Shown here: one piece after another, positions 1 to 9,880 of the stretch
How the letters are laid out: every line of letters begins with the position of its first letter
How positions within the stretch are numbered: position 1 is the first letter of the stretch
Assembly: GCF_038150125.1 (NCBI RefSeq)
Contig: NZ_JBBVMF010000015.1
Coordinates: 1-64,000 of the forward strand
Direction of reading: 5' to 3'
DNA from: SW132 sp038150125
Lineage (GTDB): Bacteria; Bacteroidota; Rhodothermia; Balneolales; Balneolaceae
Length of the DNA stretch: 64,000 nucleotides
Program-made: the position numbers and the translations under genes
Notes under the pieces: generated by a model
Seen by the model: the letters and a program-made list of their open reading frames with translations, nothing else
What the model was told of the DNA's origin: nothing
The model's database searches: none

Positions 1-574
1 ATCAGGATAAAATCCAACCCGCCTTGTAGCAACTACAATGGCTCTATGCGGAAGTTGAGCTAAAGCGTCTGCCGCAGGCAGGTGAGCGACGGGGCAGAGG
101 AGGGACGTGGCGCTGCCCCACCCCTCTCAATCTCCCCTCCCTCGATGAAAAGCACACCGCATGGAGGGGAGAGGCGCTGGATTGTAAATCGCACATCGCA
201 AACCGCAAACCACAAATCGCAAATCTCACAAATCGTTAGACCAGGTTGAGTGTACGTTGAGTCAAAAAGACGGCTCAGAGATGGGTTGCCGTCGGGCATT
301 GCACGTTGCCACGGGACCCACCCCTGATCGCCAAAAGTCTCGCACTGCGATCTTTTGTCCATCTGTCCCCTCTTCGCGGGATGGGATTAAAAAAGCCTCT
401 CCTCCGCCGGAGGAGACAGAGCACCAAGCATTTAGCGACTGCTCAGAGGTGGGTCCCATGCCGGTAACTGTACATTGCCACGGAACCCACCCCTGAGATC
501 AAAAGGCACTCGTTTCGTTCTTTTGTTTGTCAGTCCCCTCGGGAGGGGAGGATATATACCCCGTAAAAGGTAGA
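1..574. repeat. Intergenic repeats upstream of the amylase 3' end
   Basis: No gene is supported here. A run of imperfect 7-bp units (AAATCGC, ACATCGC, AAACCGC and variants) lies at about 186-234. Two related ~65-bp segments, at about 277-340 and 444-507, each contain GGGT...CATTGCCACGG.ACCCACCCCTGA, so this part is a degenerate direct repeat of period ~167. A GC-rich hairpin, CTCCTCCGCCGGAGGAG, lies at 399-415. A relative of the same family recurs at about 16,920-17,110. Confidence 0.6.
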
Positions 575-1885
575 TTACCGATTTGCAAGCACCTTATAAT
601 CCCACGGCTTTAACTGAAGGCTGGTCTGTTTTTCTATGCTTATCTCTTTTTCACTAAACAGATCGATGTAAACTCCTGTAAAGGGATCTGTATCAAGCCT
701 CACTCGGGCGTCCTGATCCGAAAAATTAATGACAACTATTACTTTATCACCTTCACTCTCTCTGTAAAATGAGAGTATCTGGTCGGGATGATCATTTTTG
801 ATGCGGATCATTTCGCCGCCCCATTTTCCATTCCAGAGCGCCCGGTTTCTTTTCTTTAATTGGAACAACTTCTTGTAGATGTTGGTGTTTTCATGATCCT
901 GCCACTGAATCTCATCTTTCTCAAAGAACTTCAGTGACCTGTCGAGCCCGGCTTCCTGCCCGCTGTAGACAAGCGGCATACCGTTGATGGTACAACACAG
1001 AACCATAGCAGCATGAAGTCCATCACCATAATTGGCGTACTGATTACCCTCCCATGAGTTTTTATCATGGTTCTCTGTAAACGTCATCCGGTACGCATTC
1101 TCCGGAAATGTACTTACATCATGCCCAAGGTATTCAAGCAGGGCACTAACACCTCTTTGTTGCTGGTAGAGATCTTCAAGCGCAAACCAAAGACTCCATG
1201 CATACGTCATATCAAATGCCTTTTTATGCAGGTCTCGCGATTCCCATTCGGCCAGCATAAACACCGGTTTGATGGATTCCAGCTCCCGTCGCACATTTTC
1301 CCAGAAATCTATCGGCACAAACCCGGCTACATCACACCGGTAGCCATCCACATCCGCTTCCTCCACCCAATACCTGATCGCTTCTGTCATATACTTTCGA
1401 AGCCCCGGCTGGCTATAATCGAAATCAATGATGTCGTCCCAGTCGTACCATGGGGTAGGGCGAAACTGACCGTCGATGGTTTTTGTGTACCAATCGGGAT
1501 GTTGCTCTGTCAGCGGGTTATCCCAGGCGGAGTGATTGGCTACCCAGTCGAGGATCACGTACATCCCCATATCATGGATTTGCTGCACCAGTGCTTTGAA
1601 ATCGGCCATGGTCCCGAATTCTGGGTTCACACCATAATAATCTTTCACGGCGTAATAGCTGCCAAGTGTTCCTTTGCGATTCTTTTCCCCGATGGGATGA
1701 ATGGGCATCAGCCAGAGGATATCTGCACCCAGGTCCTTCAGCCGCGGCAGGTGCTCGGAAAAAGCTTTGAATGTCCCTTCCGGCGTATACTGTCGAATAT
1801 TTACCTCGTAAATAACGGCGTTTTTACTCCATTCGGGGTGATCAAGCTCTACGTAAGGTCTTGGCGTATATACTGATTCAGGCAT
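575..1885 (-). CDS. GH13 alpha-amylase family glycoside hydrolase
   Basis: A 436-residue protein without a signal peptide, so probably cytoplasmic. The fold is an (alpha/beta)8 GH13 catalytic domain followed by a short beta domain. Visible GH13 motifs are DWVANHS (region I, His118), DGYRCDVA with the predicted nucleophile Asp185 (region II), LAEWES with the acid/base Glu213 (region III), and FTENHDKN with Asp274 (region IV). All three catalytic acids are present, so the enzyme should be active on alpha-glucosidic substrates such as maltodextrins; the exact substrate cannot be read. The ATG lies directly before MPESVYTPRP and nothing longer is supported. The neighbours give no pathway, since the DUF5995 gene upstream is unrelated. 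Confidence 0.9.
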   Translation of the reverse strand: MPESVYTPRPYVELDHPEWSKNAVIYEVNIRQYTPEGTFKAFSEHLPRLKDLGADILWLMPIHPIGEKNRKGTLGSYYAVKDYYGVNPEFGTMADFKALVQQIHDMGMYVILDWVANHSAWDNPLTEQHPDWYTKTIDGQFRPTPWYDWDDIIDFDYSQPGLRKYMTEAIRYWVEEADVDGYRCDVAGFVPIDFWENVRRELESIKPVFMLAEWESRDLHKKAFDMTYAWSLWFALEDLYQQQRGVSALLEYLGHDVSTFPENAYRMTFTENHDKNSWEGNQYANYGDGLHAAMVLCCTINGMPLVYSGQEAGLDRSLKFFEKDEIQWQDHENTNIYKKLFQLKKRNRALWNGKWGGEMIRIKNDHPDQILSFYRESEGDKVIVVINFSDQDARVRLDTDPFTGVYIDLFSEKEISIEKQTSLQLKPWDYKVLANR

Positions 1886-1967
1886 TTTTAGGTGAAAAGT
1901 GAAAAGTTAAAGCTTGTAGACAGTCCCGATCTTTTGTGTGGGTAGTGAAAAATTCAGTTTGAATTTA

Positions 1968-2720
1968 TTATTCAACAATCCCTGCCAGGCGATCCATGTT
2001 GGTTTGGAGTGAGCGGAACTCTCCCCAGCGGATGACCTTAATGATGGCAGAAACAAAAGGGCTTGTTTGTGTCAGGCGTTTTGCAAGATTCGCAATTTTT
2101 TCGTCCCGCTCGCGGATCGCAAGTTCTTTGTTCGGTGCACTACGGTAGGTGTGGGCAAACTCCCACGCGCCATCACGTGCTACGATAATACTGAAATTGA
2201 TAAGCATGTCGTCCGCTTTTCCAGCCAGCCTGATCATCGGGCCAAAGAACAAAGAGATCCTGCTCATATTCGATGTTACATCATCCACCAAAGAGGCGAG
2301 AATTGCATTGATGCGGTCGTAATCATCATGAATCAGCTCCAGGTCGTCATCTTTCATTGTTTCGGCGGCTGCAATCCCCAGGTCAAGGTTGATGTGGGCA
2401 TTGATGCCCAAAAGCATGTGCTGCATGATGATGTACTTTGATGATTGAGCGGCATCAAAAGCATGTTTCCAGCTTTGCGTTACAGGTTTACCGGAATTGT
2501 TATAGTAGGCGTCAAACGCATCAAAAAACCGCTGGGCAAATATGGTGTCTAACTCCTCCATTCGGTTGGAATCATCAAATTCGTCATTTTCGATACCTTG
2601 TTTAATCCGCAGCGTCACAAACCGGTAGAGCACAGCAAAGTAGCCGGCTCGGAGGTTTTGTTGCTTACACTGGTCTACGATGTCGTCCATTTTTTGCAGG
2701 ACGTTATCAATTGAACTCAT
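1968..2720 (-). CDS. DUF5995 family protein
   Basis: A 250-residue soluble protein, mostly alpha-helical by composition, with no signal peptide or membrane segment. It matches my memory of the DUF5995 family: an N-terminal MxxIDxVLxxMxxI segment, then a conserved centre QHMLLGINAHINLDLGIAA at about residues 100-118, followed by DDYDRINAIL. The His-rich GINAHINLDL motif suggests a metal or substrate site, but the family has no firm function, so none is assigned. It sits 82 bp upstream of the amylase on the same strand and could be co-transcribed with it. Confidence 0.75.
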   Translation of the reverse strand: MSSIDNVLQKMDDIVDQCKQQNLRAGYFAVLYRFVTLRIKQGIENDEFDDSNRMEELDTIFAQRFFDAFDAYYNNSGKPVTQSWKHAFDAAQSSKYIIMQHMLLGINAHINLDLGIAAAETMKDDDLELIHDDYDRINAILASLVDDVTSNMSRISLFFGPMIRLAGKADDMLINFSIIVARDGAWEFAHTYRSAPNKELAIRERDEKIANLAKRLTQTSPFVSAIIKVIRWGEFRSLQTNMDRLAGIVE

Positions 2721-3381
2721 AAAATAGGGTTTTTCTGTCCGGGATCCGTGGTGGCAGGTGATAGTGGTAATATATAGGTTTCATGAAAATTCGCGAATGA
2801 AAATGTTTTGTCAGACTCTGCCTTGTAAATTGACGGTATAACTTGAAAGCAGTAAAGTGATCGTATGTTCATATAAACAAACCGGTTGCCTTATGAAAAT
2901 CTCAAATCAGCATAAAACCGCCTGGCCTGAACTTTCTCCAATTGATGAGATTTGAACGCCGCCCTTTTTCTCAAAAGCACTCTGTTATGTTGAGCGTAAC
3001 ACTGGTGCTTTGACGGTGTGAAGTCGCACCAAAGGCGTCTCTGGGGGAAACACCTCCATGCTCCTGGAGCCATCTTGAACAATGTCTTATCAAAACTAGC
3101 ACCGATAACCGGGAGACCCCTCGGCTGCGCTCGGGGAGACATGGCATTGGAGGGCAAAGCGCGGCGCTTAAAATTCAAGCGTTGAACAAGACGTTGAGTG
3201 GCGCCGCTGGACAGAATGTTGCAAGTGAAAGAGATTTACACGCCGCCCGATATGATGAACCTCCCCTGTCATTTCGAGCGGAGGCTGGTTTTTGACGGAG
3301 TCGAGCTCATCTTTTCCCCGCGTTAGCGAAATCTCCTTGCGATGGAATCTATTGTGAACAAAGTCCAAAAACTCCCGCCGA
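2721..3381. repeat. Intergenic region with GCGCCGC-family repeat
   Basis: The right two thirds (about 2890-3390) is a copy of the large palindromic repeat family found around 11.8, 44.3, 53.7, 57 and 63 kb. Landmarks are GGCGCCGCTGGACAG, ACGCCGCCCGAT and the TGTCATTTCGAGCGGAGG segment that is typical of intergenic repeats in this group of bacteria. The left part (2721-2890) presumably holds the promoter of the DUF5995 gene; no clear motif was recognised. Confidence 0.55.
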
Positions 3382-6300
3382 TCAAACTTTAGCAGATGCA
3401 CGGAGTATCCTGGTCCCCCAGATTCTTACATCATCAAGAATCACATAGATTGAAGGAAGCACCACAAGGGTGATGATCGTTGAGAAGGTGAGGCCTCCCA
3501 CAATCGCCCTCGCCATCGGAAAATAGGGTGGCCCGGCGCCGCCAATTTGTGTGTTTCCAATACAAAGCGGAATCAGGCCAAGAACTGTGGTGCCGGCGGT
3601 CATCAGGATTGGACGCATGCGGTCTCTGCCGCCCCGAATTACTGCTTCCCTTCGGGATAGTCCTTCGCTTCTGAGGTGATTGATATGGTCAACCAGCACA
3701 ATTCCGTTGTTGACGACTATTCCCATCAGAATCAGGATGCCAATGAAGGCCATCAGATCAAACGTGGTGCCTGTGATGAAAAAGAACCAGAAAATGCCGA
3801 TCACGCCGAAAAAAATACAGGATAACACGCTGGTTGGGTAGAGCAGGGATTCAAAAAGTGAAGCCATGATCAGGTAAATCAGGAAGAAGGCGATACCGAT
3901 ATTAAACAGCATCGTATTCATGGCATCCAGGTCGTTGCCAAAACTTCGGCCGTAGCTCCAGGAGTAGCCGGTGGGGTACGAAATGTCATCCATCACCCTG
4001 GATATTTCCTCACGTGCTTCATCAGTCGTAATATCATCCAGGTTGATGGCAATACCGAGCGATGTCCGTCGGTTTTCACGGAAAATCCGGCCAGCAGCTG
4101 TCTGCTGATCAAAACTGGCAACGGAAGCCAGTTTTACGGTCTGATTATCACCAAATGAAACGGGCAGATTTCTAAGGTCGTCAATCGTCTGCCGGTTTAC
4201 ATCTCTGAAAGCCAGAACCACATCAATTTCTCCCTCAACCCCGCGAATTCTCTGGATCGTTTGTCCGCGCATAGCACCGGAAACCATCGTTGCTACGTCT
4301 GAGGAGGTTAAACCGAGTGAACGCGCCCGGTCGTGATCTACCGTCAGCCTGACTTCCTTATTTCCCGATTCTGCTTCTGATCTCACGTCGGCAAACCCCT
4401 CAATTTGTCCGAGACGCCATGCCACTTCATCAGCGAGCTCTTCAAGAACCTGCATCGCTTCTCCCTGAACAAATACGCGTACCTGTTCCGAACTGTTTTG
4501 GCTTATGTACTCAAAAGCGGGCTGACCGATCGCAATTTGAGGAAGATCTTTCTCGATCTCTTCTTTCAGTAGTGTAACTGATTTTTCAGCTCTGTCATCA
4601 TCTACCAAGTTGATTGTAGACTGCGCATAATCAGGTGTGTAATATGTGTAGACCGATTCGACCTCAAATGTCTCTTCGTTTTCGTACAAGTACTGCTCAA
4701 TTCTATCAACCGATTGCTTAACTGTTTCAAGGGTGTACGAGGCGTTCAAATTATACTGCAGATTTAAGCGACGCTCCTCCACGCGCTGAAACATGTCTAC
4801 ATTCATAAAAGATAAAGGGATAGCGCCGCTTATGAACAAAATCAAAATAAAGAGTACCGACGTTTTTCGGCGCTCCAGAAACCATCTTAAAAAAGCCGAG
4901 TAGCGGTCAGAAAGCTTGTCGATCACCGTTCGTTTAGAGGATTCTTCAGGCGGTTTTATTTTGGATGCCAGCAGAGGAATCACTGTCAGTGAGATCACGA
5001 GTGATGCTAATAGTGAAATGATGATTGCCATGCCAATGTAGTACATGTGCTGCGAAATAAAGCTCTCATTAACTACATTGGGCAGAAAAACGATAATTGA
5101 GGTCAGCGTACCGGCCGTTACTGCGATAGACACCTCTTTGGCACCAAGTATAGAAGCTTTTTTGGGATCATTGCCCTTGCGCTGATAGCGATGAATATTT
5201 TCGGTAACCACAACGGCATTATCCACCAGCATTCCGATGGCAAGCATCAGGCCCATCATTGAGAGAATATTCAGGCTGATATCAAGGAAAAAGAAAAAGC
5301 CCAGTGTCACGATAAGAGAAAAGGGGACGGCAGTGGCGACAAGCATTGTGGTGCCAAACTGCCGCAAAAATATATAAAGCATCACGATAGAAAAAAGTGC
5401 CCCGATCATCCCCGCGTTAAACAGTTCGCGCAGGGAGCTGAGAATACCGTCCGACTGGTTGAACATCTCATAGATCTGAATGCCCTGCATCTCCGGCAGT
5501 TTATTGATCTCTTCAATTTCGGCAAGTATGTTTTCCACAACCTCAACCGTATTTGCCGTGGACTCTTTAGTGATATCGAGCCCCACAGCATATTTTTGAT
5601 CGAGATGCCGGGCATAGTCTCGTTCCGGAGAAGTGTACGTCACGTTAGCGATATCTTTTAAGCGGAGGTTGTTATCAGAAATGATTAAATTTCCGATATC
5701 TCCGATCCCATTCAGGCCTGCTACCGGGCGTACCATGTAGCGCATTCCGGCATCCGTGATTTTACCGGCAGAGATTGAAAAATTGGCCTCTCTGAGCTTA
5801 GTACTCAGTTCGTTCAGATTGATATTGTAGGCGGTAATTCTATTGGGATCCACCTCAATCCGAATCTCCTTTTTCTCAACGCCATACAGATCTACCTGGC
5901 CCACGCCTGCAATTCGTTCAATTCGCTGCTGCAGGTTTCGGTTTAGTAGTTCATAGGCATCAGAGAGATCGCGGTTACCGGAAATGCGCAGCTGCAGGGT
6001 GGGGGCACCGCCATCCTGGAATTTATTGATCCTGAAGTATTCGAAGTCATCAGGCAGCTGGTTTCGAATGCTCTCAATTTTCTCTTTGATCTCGATCGCC
6101 TTAATGTCGATATCGGTTCCCTGTTTGAAGAGAACGATCACGCCGGCACTGTTTTCTCCGGAATTGGAATTGATCTGTTCTACACCGCTCAGTGTCGCCA
6201 GAACCTCTTCAACGGGTCTGGCAACATTCTCATTTACCTCAGCGGGAGTGGAGTCAGGATATGGCAGTTCAACGAACGCACCCGGAAAGGTGATGTTTGG

Positions 6301-6411
6301 CATAAACTCAAGCGGGACCATCCTGGTTGCTATCAGCCCCACAACAATCAGGCTAACAAAGACCATCATGGTTGTGACCGGGCGGCGAATGGAAAAGTCA
6401 GTTATATGCAT
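3382..6411 (-). CDS. RND efflux permease (HAE1/AcrB type)
   Basis: A 1009-residue inner-membrane transporter of the resistance-nodulation-division family. It starts MHITDFSIRRPVTT, the usual amphipathic N-terminus before TM1. It has two six-helix halves (TM2-6 about 330-480 and TM8-12 about 860-1000) and two large periplasmic porter loops. The proton-relay region GMLVDNAVVVTENIHR is visible in TM4, and the C-terminal GIVVNNGIVLVDHIN repeat is also clear. A good Shine-Dalgarno (GGAGGA at 6418-6423) fixes the ATG at 6411. It lies downstream of a second permease and an adaptor on the same strand, and most likely shares that adaptor in a proton-driven tripartite pump. The substrate is unknown. 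Confidence 0.93.
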   Translation of the reverse strand: MHITDFSIRRPVTTMMVFVSLIVVGLIATRMVPLEFMPNITFPGAFVELPYPDSTPAEVNENVARPVEEVLATLSGVEQINSNSGENSAGVIVLFKQGTDIDIKAIEIKEKIESIRNQLPDDFEYFRINKFQDGGAPTLQLRISGNRDLSDAYELLNRNLQQRIERIAGVGQVDLYGVEKKEIRIEVDPNRITAYNINLNELSTKLREANFSISAGKITDAGMRYMVRPVAGLNGIGDIGNLIISDNNLRLKDIANVTYTSPERDYARHLDQKYAVGLDITKESTANTVEVVENILAEIEEINKLPEMQGIQIYEMFNQSDGILSSLRELFNAGMIGALFSIVMLYIFLRQFGTTMLVATAVPFSLIVTLGFFFFLDISLNILSMMGLMLAIGMLVDNAVVVTENIHRYQRKGNDPKKASILGAKEVSIAVTAGTLTSIIVFLPNVVNESFISQHMYYIGMAIIISLLASLVISLTVIPLLASKIKPPEESSKRTVIDKLSDRYSAFLRWFLERRKTSVLFILILFISGAIPLSFMNVDMFQRVEERRLNLQYNLNASYTLETVKQSVDRIEQYLYENEETFEVESVYTYYTPDYAQSTINLVDDDRAEKSVTLLKEEIEKDLPQIAIGQPAFEYISQNSSEQVRVFVQGEAMQVLEELADEVAWRLGQIEGFADVRSEAESGNKEVRLTVDHDRARSLGLTSSDVATMVSGAMRGQTIQRIRGVEGEIDVVLAFRDVNRQTIDDLRNLPVSFGDNQTVKLASVASFDQQTAAGRIFRENRRTSLGIAINLDDITTDEAREEISRVMDDISYPTGYSWSYGRSFGNDLDAMNTMLFNIGIAFFLIYLIMASLFESLLYPTSVLSCIFFGVIGIFWFFFITGTTFDLMAFIGILILMGIVVNNGIVLVDHINHLRSEGLSRREAVIRGGRDRMRPILMTAGTTVLGLIPLCIGNTQIGGAGPPYFPMARAIVGGLTFSTIITLVVLPSIYVILDDVRIWGTRILRASAKV

Positions 6412-6417
6412 AACGTT

Positions 6418-6423
6418 TCCTCC
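6418..6423 (-). promoter_or_regulatory. Shine-Dalgarno of the 1009-aa RND permease
   Basis: On the minus strand GGAGGA lies 6 nt before the ATG at 6411. It is one of the few clear ribosome binding sites in the window; most genes here start without one. Confidence 0.7.
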
Positions 6424-6580
6424 ATATTTAAGCCATTCCAGATTGATGTTATGAAAATTGGGAATGGGAACTTCCCCATATCATAGGGGGATTGAGGGGG
6501 ATGTTCATCAAAATTATGATGATGCGGACACATCTCTTGCCGACTGTTACCCCAACCAAAATTCGCATCTATTCTTTCCA

Positions 6581-9500
6581 TCATTCTGCTCCATCCACAA
6601 TTACATACAGCTTCCGATCCATCAGGTTGTACATTACAGGAATTACAATAAGTGTTAGCAGGGTTGATACCAGCAATCCGCCAATGACGGTAATGCCCAT
6701 CGGCGCGCGAAGTTCAGCTCCATCTCCAAATCCTATGGCAAGAGGCAGCAAGGCAAGGGTGGTGGTAAGCGTGGTCATCAAAATAGGGCGGAGTCGTGAT
6801 TTGCCGCCTTCTTTAATCGCTTCAAGTTTATCCATTCCCCTCTGCCGAAACTGATTAATCATGTCGATCAGTACGATTGCATTATTTACAACAATGCCGG
6901 CCAGAAGTATCAGGCCAATAAAAACCACCACACTGATGGTGGTGCCGGTCATGTACAGAGCCAGGATAGCTCCCACGAGTGCCAGCGGAATGGTGAACAG
7001 GATAATGAAAGGATGCAGGAGTGACTCAAACTGAGAGGCCATCACCAGGTACACAAGAAACACAGCCAGGGCAAGTGCGAAAACAAGGGATCGGAATGAT
7101 GACGACATCTCTTCATTCTGTCCGCCGATCTGGGCAAAAATTCCGGGGGGCAGAGCTGTTTCAGATAGCGTCTGCCTGATTTCCTCGGCCGCTTCCCCCA
7201 GGTCGCCATAATTCAGGTTGGCCGACACGATCGCCACCCGCTGTTGTGCAACCCGGCGAATTTCTCCGGGACCGTTTGTCACCTGCACCGACGCTATAGC
7301 ACTCAACGGTATCGGCCGTTCATCAGACGGGTTTACTATGAGCTGTTGAATGTCATTAACAGAGGCGCGGTCGGACTGCTGAGCGCGGACCAGTACATCA
7401 ATTTTGCGGTCACGCCAGGAGTACCGTGTGGCAACATCACCCCGTACGTTACTCACAATATGGTTGGCCACTTCATGAACCTGGAGGCCGAGGGCTGCCG
7501 CCTTATCGCGGTCAAAATGGATCTGAACCTCCGGGCTTCCGGCCTCCATTGTGCTTTTTACATCCGCAAACCGCGGGTTGTTGGAAAGCTTTTGAACCAC
7601 AGCATCCCCGGCTCTTTTCAGATTGTCAAGGTCAAAGCCGCTGATCTCAATCTCTACCGGCGTTTTGAAAGTGAACAGCTCAGGCCGCCCAAATTTATAT
7701 TGAAGGCCCGGCACCTGTTGCAGAGAACCCCGCATGGTTTCGATGATATTTTCTTCATTTGAAGACGACGTTCCCGCTGCCAGTGACACATTTAACTCAC
7801 CCCTGTTTTCACCCCCTTCATCCGGGTTGGCGGTCATTCTGTTTCCTGTACCTGCAACTGCAAATGTGGTGCGGATGCCATCCAGGTTTTTTGCATGGTT
7901 TTGAACTGTTCTCATCGCTGCATCGGTTTGTTCAATTGGTGTTCCGGGCGGGAGCATAAATTCAACATTGAACTCTCCCTGCGAGAGTTGCGGGATCAGC
8001 TCCACACCAATTCTGGGCACCAGGGCGAGAGACCCGGCAAAGATAAGAATGGCACTTACCAGAACGATAAAGCTATGGTTTAGCGACCATTTAAGCATAG
8101 TACTGTAGAGACTATCTGCGGCACGGTATAATTTGTCGAACAGGTAAACAAATGGAGAGAAAAGAGCTCGGCTCATTTTGCTAATCCAGCCTGCAACAAA
8201 GCGTATACTCCGGCTGATAAATGTAGGAACTGTATAAAACAAGAACATACGGATAGACCGAAGCATGCCGCCCGCCCGTGTTTTTGGGTCTTTGAGTTCG
8301 AGCGGAGGAAGCTCTTTTTTGGGTCCGCCGATGGACGACATCATCGGGATCAATGTGATAGCTACAACCAGCGATGCCAGCAGCGAAAAGGTAACGGTGA
8401 GCGCCTGGTCTCTGAAGAGCTGGCCAGCAATCCCTTCCACAAAAACCAGTGGGAAAAAGACGGCGATTGTGGTCAGGGTGGATGCAATTACTGCCATTCC
8501 CACTTCCCCGGCACCTTCACGGGCGGCCTCAATAAATCCTTTTCCCTGCTCCCTGTGCCGGGCAATGTTCTCCAGAACCACAATTGAGTTATCCACCAGC
8601 ATTCCGATTCCCAGCACAATACCGCCAAGTGACATGATATTAAGCGAGATGTCATTCCCGTACATCAGGTTAAATGTTGCGATAACCGATACCGGAATGG
8701 ATACAGAGATAATGACGGTCGTCCAGAAGTTTCGCAGAAAAAGGTAGAGCACAACTACGGCGAGAAGGCCACCAATAATGCCGGCATTTTTCACCTCGTT
8801 AACAGCAGACGAAATGAACACCGATTGATCATATACCTTTTCCAGCTTCATGCCGTTTGGTAAACTGTTTCTGATGAGATTCATCCGTTCATTTACCTGG
8901 CCCGCAACGGCTACCGTATTGGCATCCCCCTCTTTGTAGATGGCAATTTCAACGGCTTCGGCCCCGTTCAGGCGGGTGATCGCTTCCCTCTCTTTAAATG
9001 ACTGTACCACGTCAGCCACATCCTTCATGTAGATAGTGCTTCCCTGTTCACGTGCCAGAACAACATTCCGAATCTGTTCCACCGACTGAAATTCATTAAG
9101 TGTCCGTACAAGGTACTGCTGCGATCCCTCCTCGAGCCGGCCACCCGACATGTTTACATTTTCTGCCCCCAGGATTTGGGTCACCGTTTCAATCGGAATA
9201 TTCAGATAGGAGAGCCGCTGCTGGTCAATGTTAACCTGTATCTCTTCTTCCAGTCCGCCGCTGACTTTTACCGACGCCACACCCTGAGAGGATTCAAGAT
9301 TTCGTTTAAACTGTTCATCAGCCAAAACACGAAGTCCCTTAAGGCGGGAAATGGCTTCCGGACTGGATAGATTATCCTGCACTGTGGTAAAATCAATGCG
9401 TCCCTGTTCCGTTTGATTCCCGTCACGTGAGGAATCATCATAATAAAGCGCGTATCTAAGAATAGGATCAAGGGTTGGATCAAAACGAAGAGTAACGGGT

Positions 9501-9868
9501 TTATCGGCCTGTAGAGGTAGCGGAATGGCATCCAGTTTCGACATCACATCAAGGTTTGCCATGTTCATCTCTGTACCCCACTCGAACTCAAGAATTACGT
9601 CTGACTGGCCGGCGCGGGAGATCGATCGCACCTGCTGAACACCTTTTACCACGCCGACGGCCTCTTCTACCGGTTTGGTGATCAGGTTTTCCACCTCAAC
9701 CGGGGCCGCCCCATCAAAATCTGTTCGTATGGTAAGTGTTGGATAGCTGAGATCGGGGAGCAGGTTTACATTCAGGCGGGATAGCGAAACCATTCCAAAC
9801 AGGAGAATGCCCACGGTAAACATCGCAATCGTTACTTTTCGGCGAATAGAGAAGTCAATAACTTTCAT
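6581..9868 (-). CDS. RND efflux permease (HAE1/AcrB type), larger paralogue
   Basis: A 1095-residue RND transporter. It begins MKVIDFSIRRKVTIAMF and shows GIGMLVDNSIVVLENIARHR in the TM4 region and GIVVNNAIVLIDMINQFRQRG in the C-terminal half. It is longer than its neighbour because of an inserted stretch after TM6 (about residues 520-590). That stretch carries extra charged sequence and a membrane-lying helix before the second half. Its stop is 170 bp before the 1009-aa permease and its start is 12 bp after the adaptor stop, so the order adaptor-permease-permease is operonic. Two permeases with one adaptor suggest either a hetero-oligomeric pump, as in MdtBC, or alternative pumps that share the adaptor. 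Confidence 0.93.
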   Translation of the reverse strand: MKVIDFSIRRKVTIAMFTVGILLFGMVSLSRLNVNLLPDLSYPTLTIRTDFDGAAPVEVENLITKPVEEAVGVVKGVQQVRSISRAGQSDVILEFEWGTEMNMANLDVMSKLDAIPLPLQADKPVTLRFDPTLDPILRYALYYDDSSRDGNQTEQGRIDFTTVQDNLSSPEAISRLKGLRVLADEQFKRNLESSQGVASVKVSGGLEEEIQVNIDQQRLSYLNIPIETVTQILGAENVNMSGGRLEEGSQQYLVRTLNEFQSVEQIRNVVLAREQGSTIYMKDVADVVQSFKEREAITRLNGAEAVEIAIYKEGDANTVAVAGQVNERMNLIRNSLPNGMKLEKVYDQSVFISSAVNEVKNAGIIGGLLAVVVLYLFLRNFWTTVIISVSIPVSVIATFNLMYGNDISLNIMSLGGIVLGIGMLVDNSIVVLENIARHREQGKGFIEAAREGAGEVGMAVIASTLTTIAVFFPLVFVEGIAGQLFRDQALTVTFSLLASLVVAITLIPMMSSIGGPKKELPPLELKDPKTRAGGMLRSIRMFLFYTVPTFISRSIRFVAGWISKMSRALFSPFVYLFDKLYRAADSLYSTMLKWSLNHSFIVLVSAILIFAGSLALVPRIGVELIPQLSQGEFNVEFMLPPGTPIEQTDAAMRTVQNHAKNLDGIRTTFAVAGTGNRMTANPDEGGENRGELNVSLAAGTSSSNEENIIETMRGSLQQVPGLQYKFGRPELFTFKTPVEIEISGFDLDNLKRAGDAVVQKLSNNPRFADVKSTMEAGSPEVQIHFDRDKAAALGLQVHEVANHIVSNVRGDVATRYSWRDRKIDVLVRAQQSDRASVNDIQQLIVNPSDERPIPLSAIASVQVTNGPGEIRRVAQQRVAIVSANLNYGDLGEAAEEIRQTLSETALPPGIFAQIGGQNEEMSSSFRSLVFALALAVFLVYLVMASQFESLLHPFIILFTIPLALVGAILALYMTGTTISVVVFIGLILLAGIVVNNAIVLIDMINQFRQRGMDKLEAIKEGGKSRLRPILMTTLTTTLALLPLAIGFGDGAELRAPMGITVIGGLLVSTLLTLIVIPVMYNLMDRKLYVIVDGAE

Positions 9869-9880
9869 AAATATAACCGG

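Noticed and set aside
183..235. Possible CRISPR array of short repeats
   Set aside because: Units are 7 bp with no spacers; there are no cas genes in the window.
1067..1876. 269-residue plus-strand open frame inside the amylase gene
   Set aside because: It is antisense to a gene with all GH13 catalytic motifs and shows no recognisable domain.
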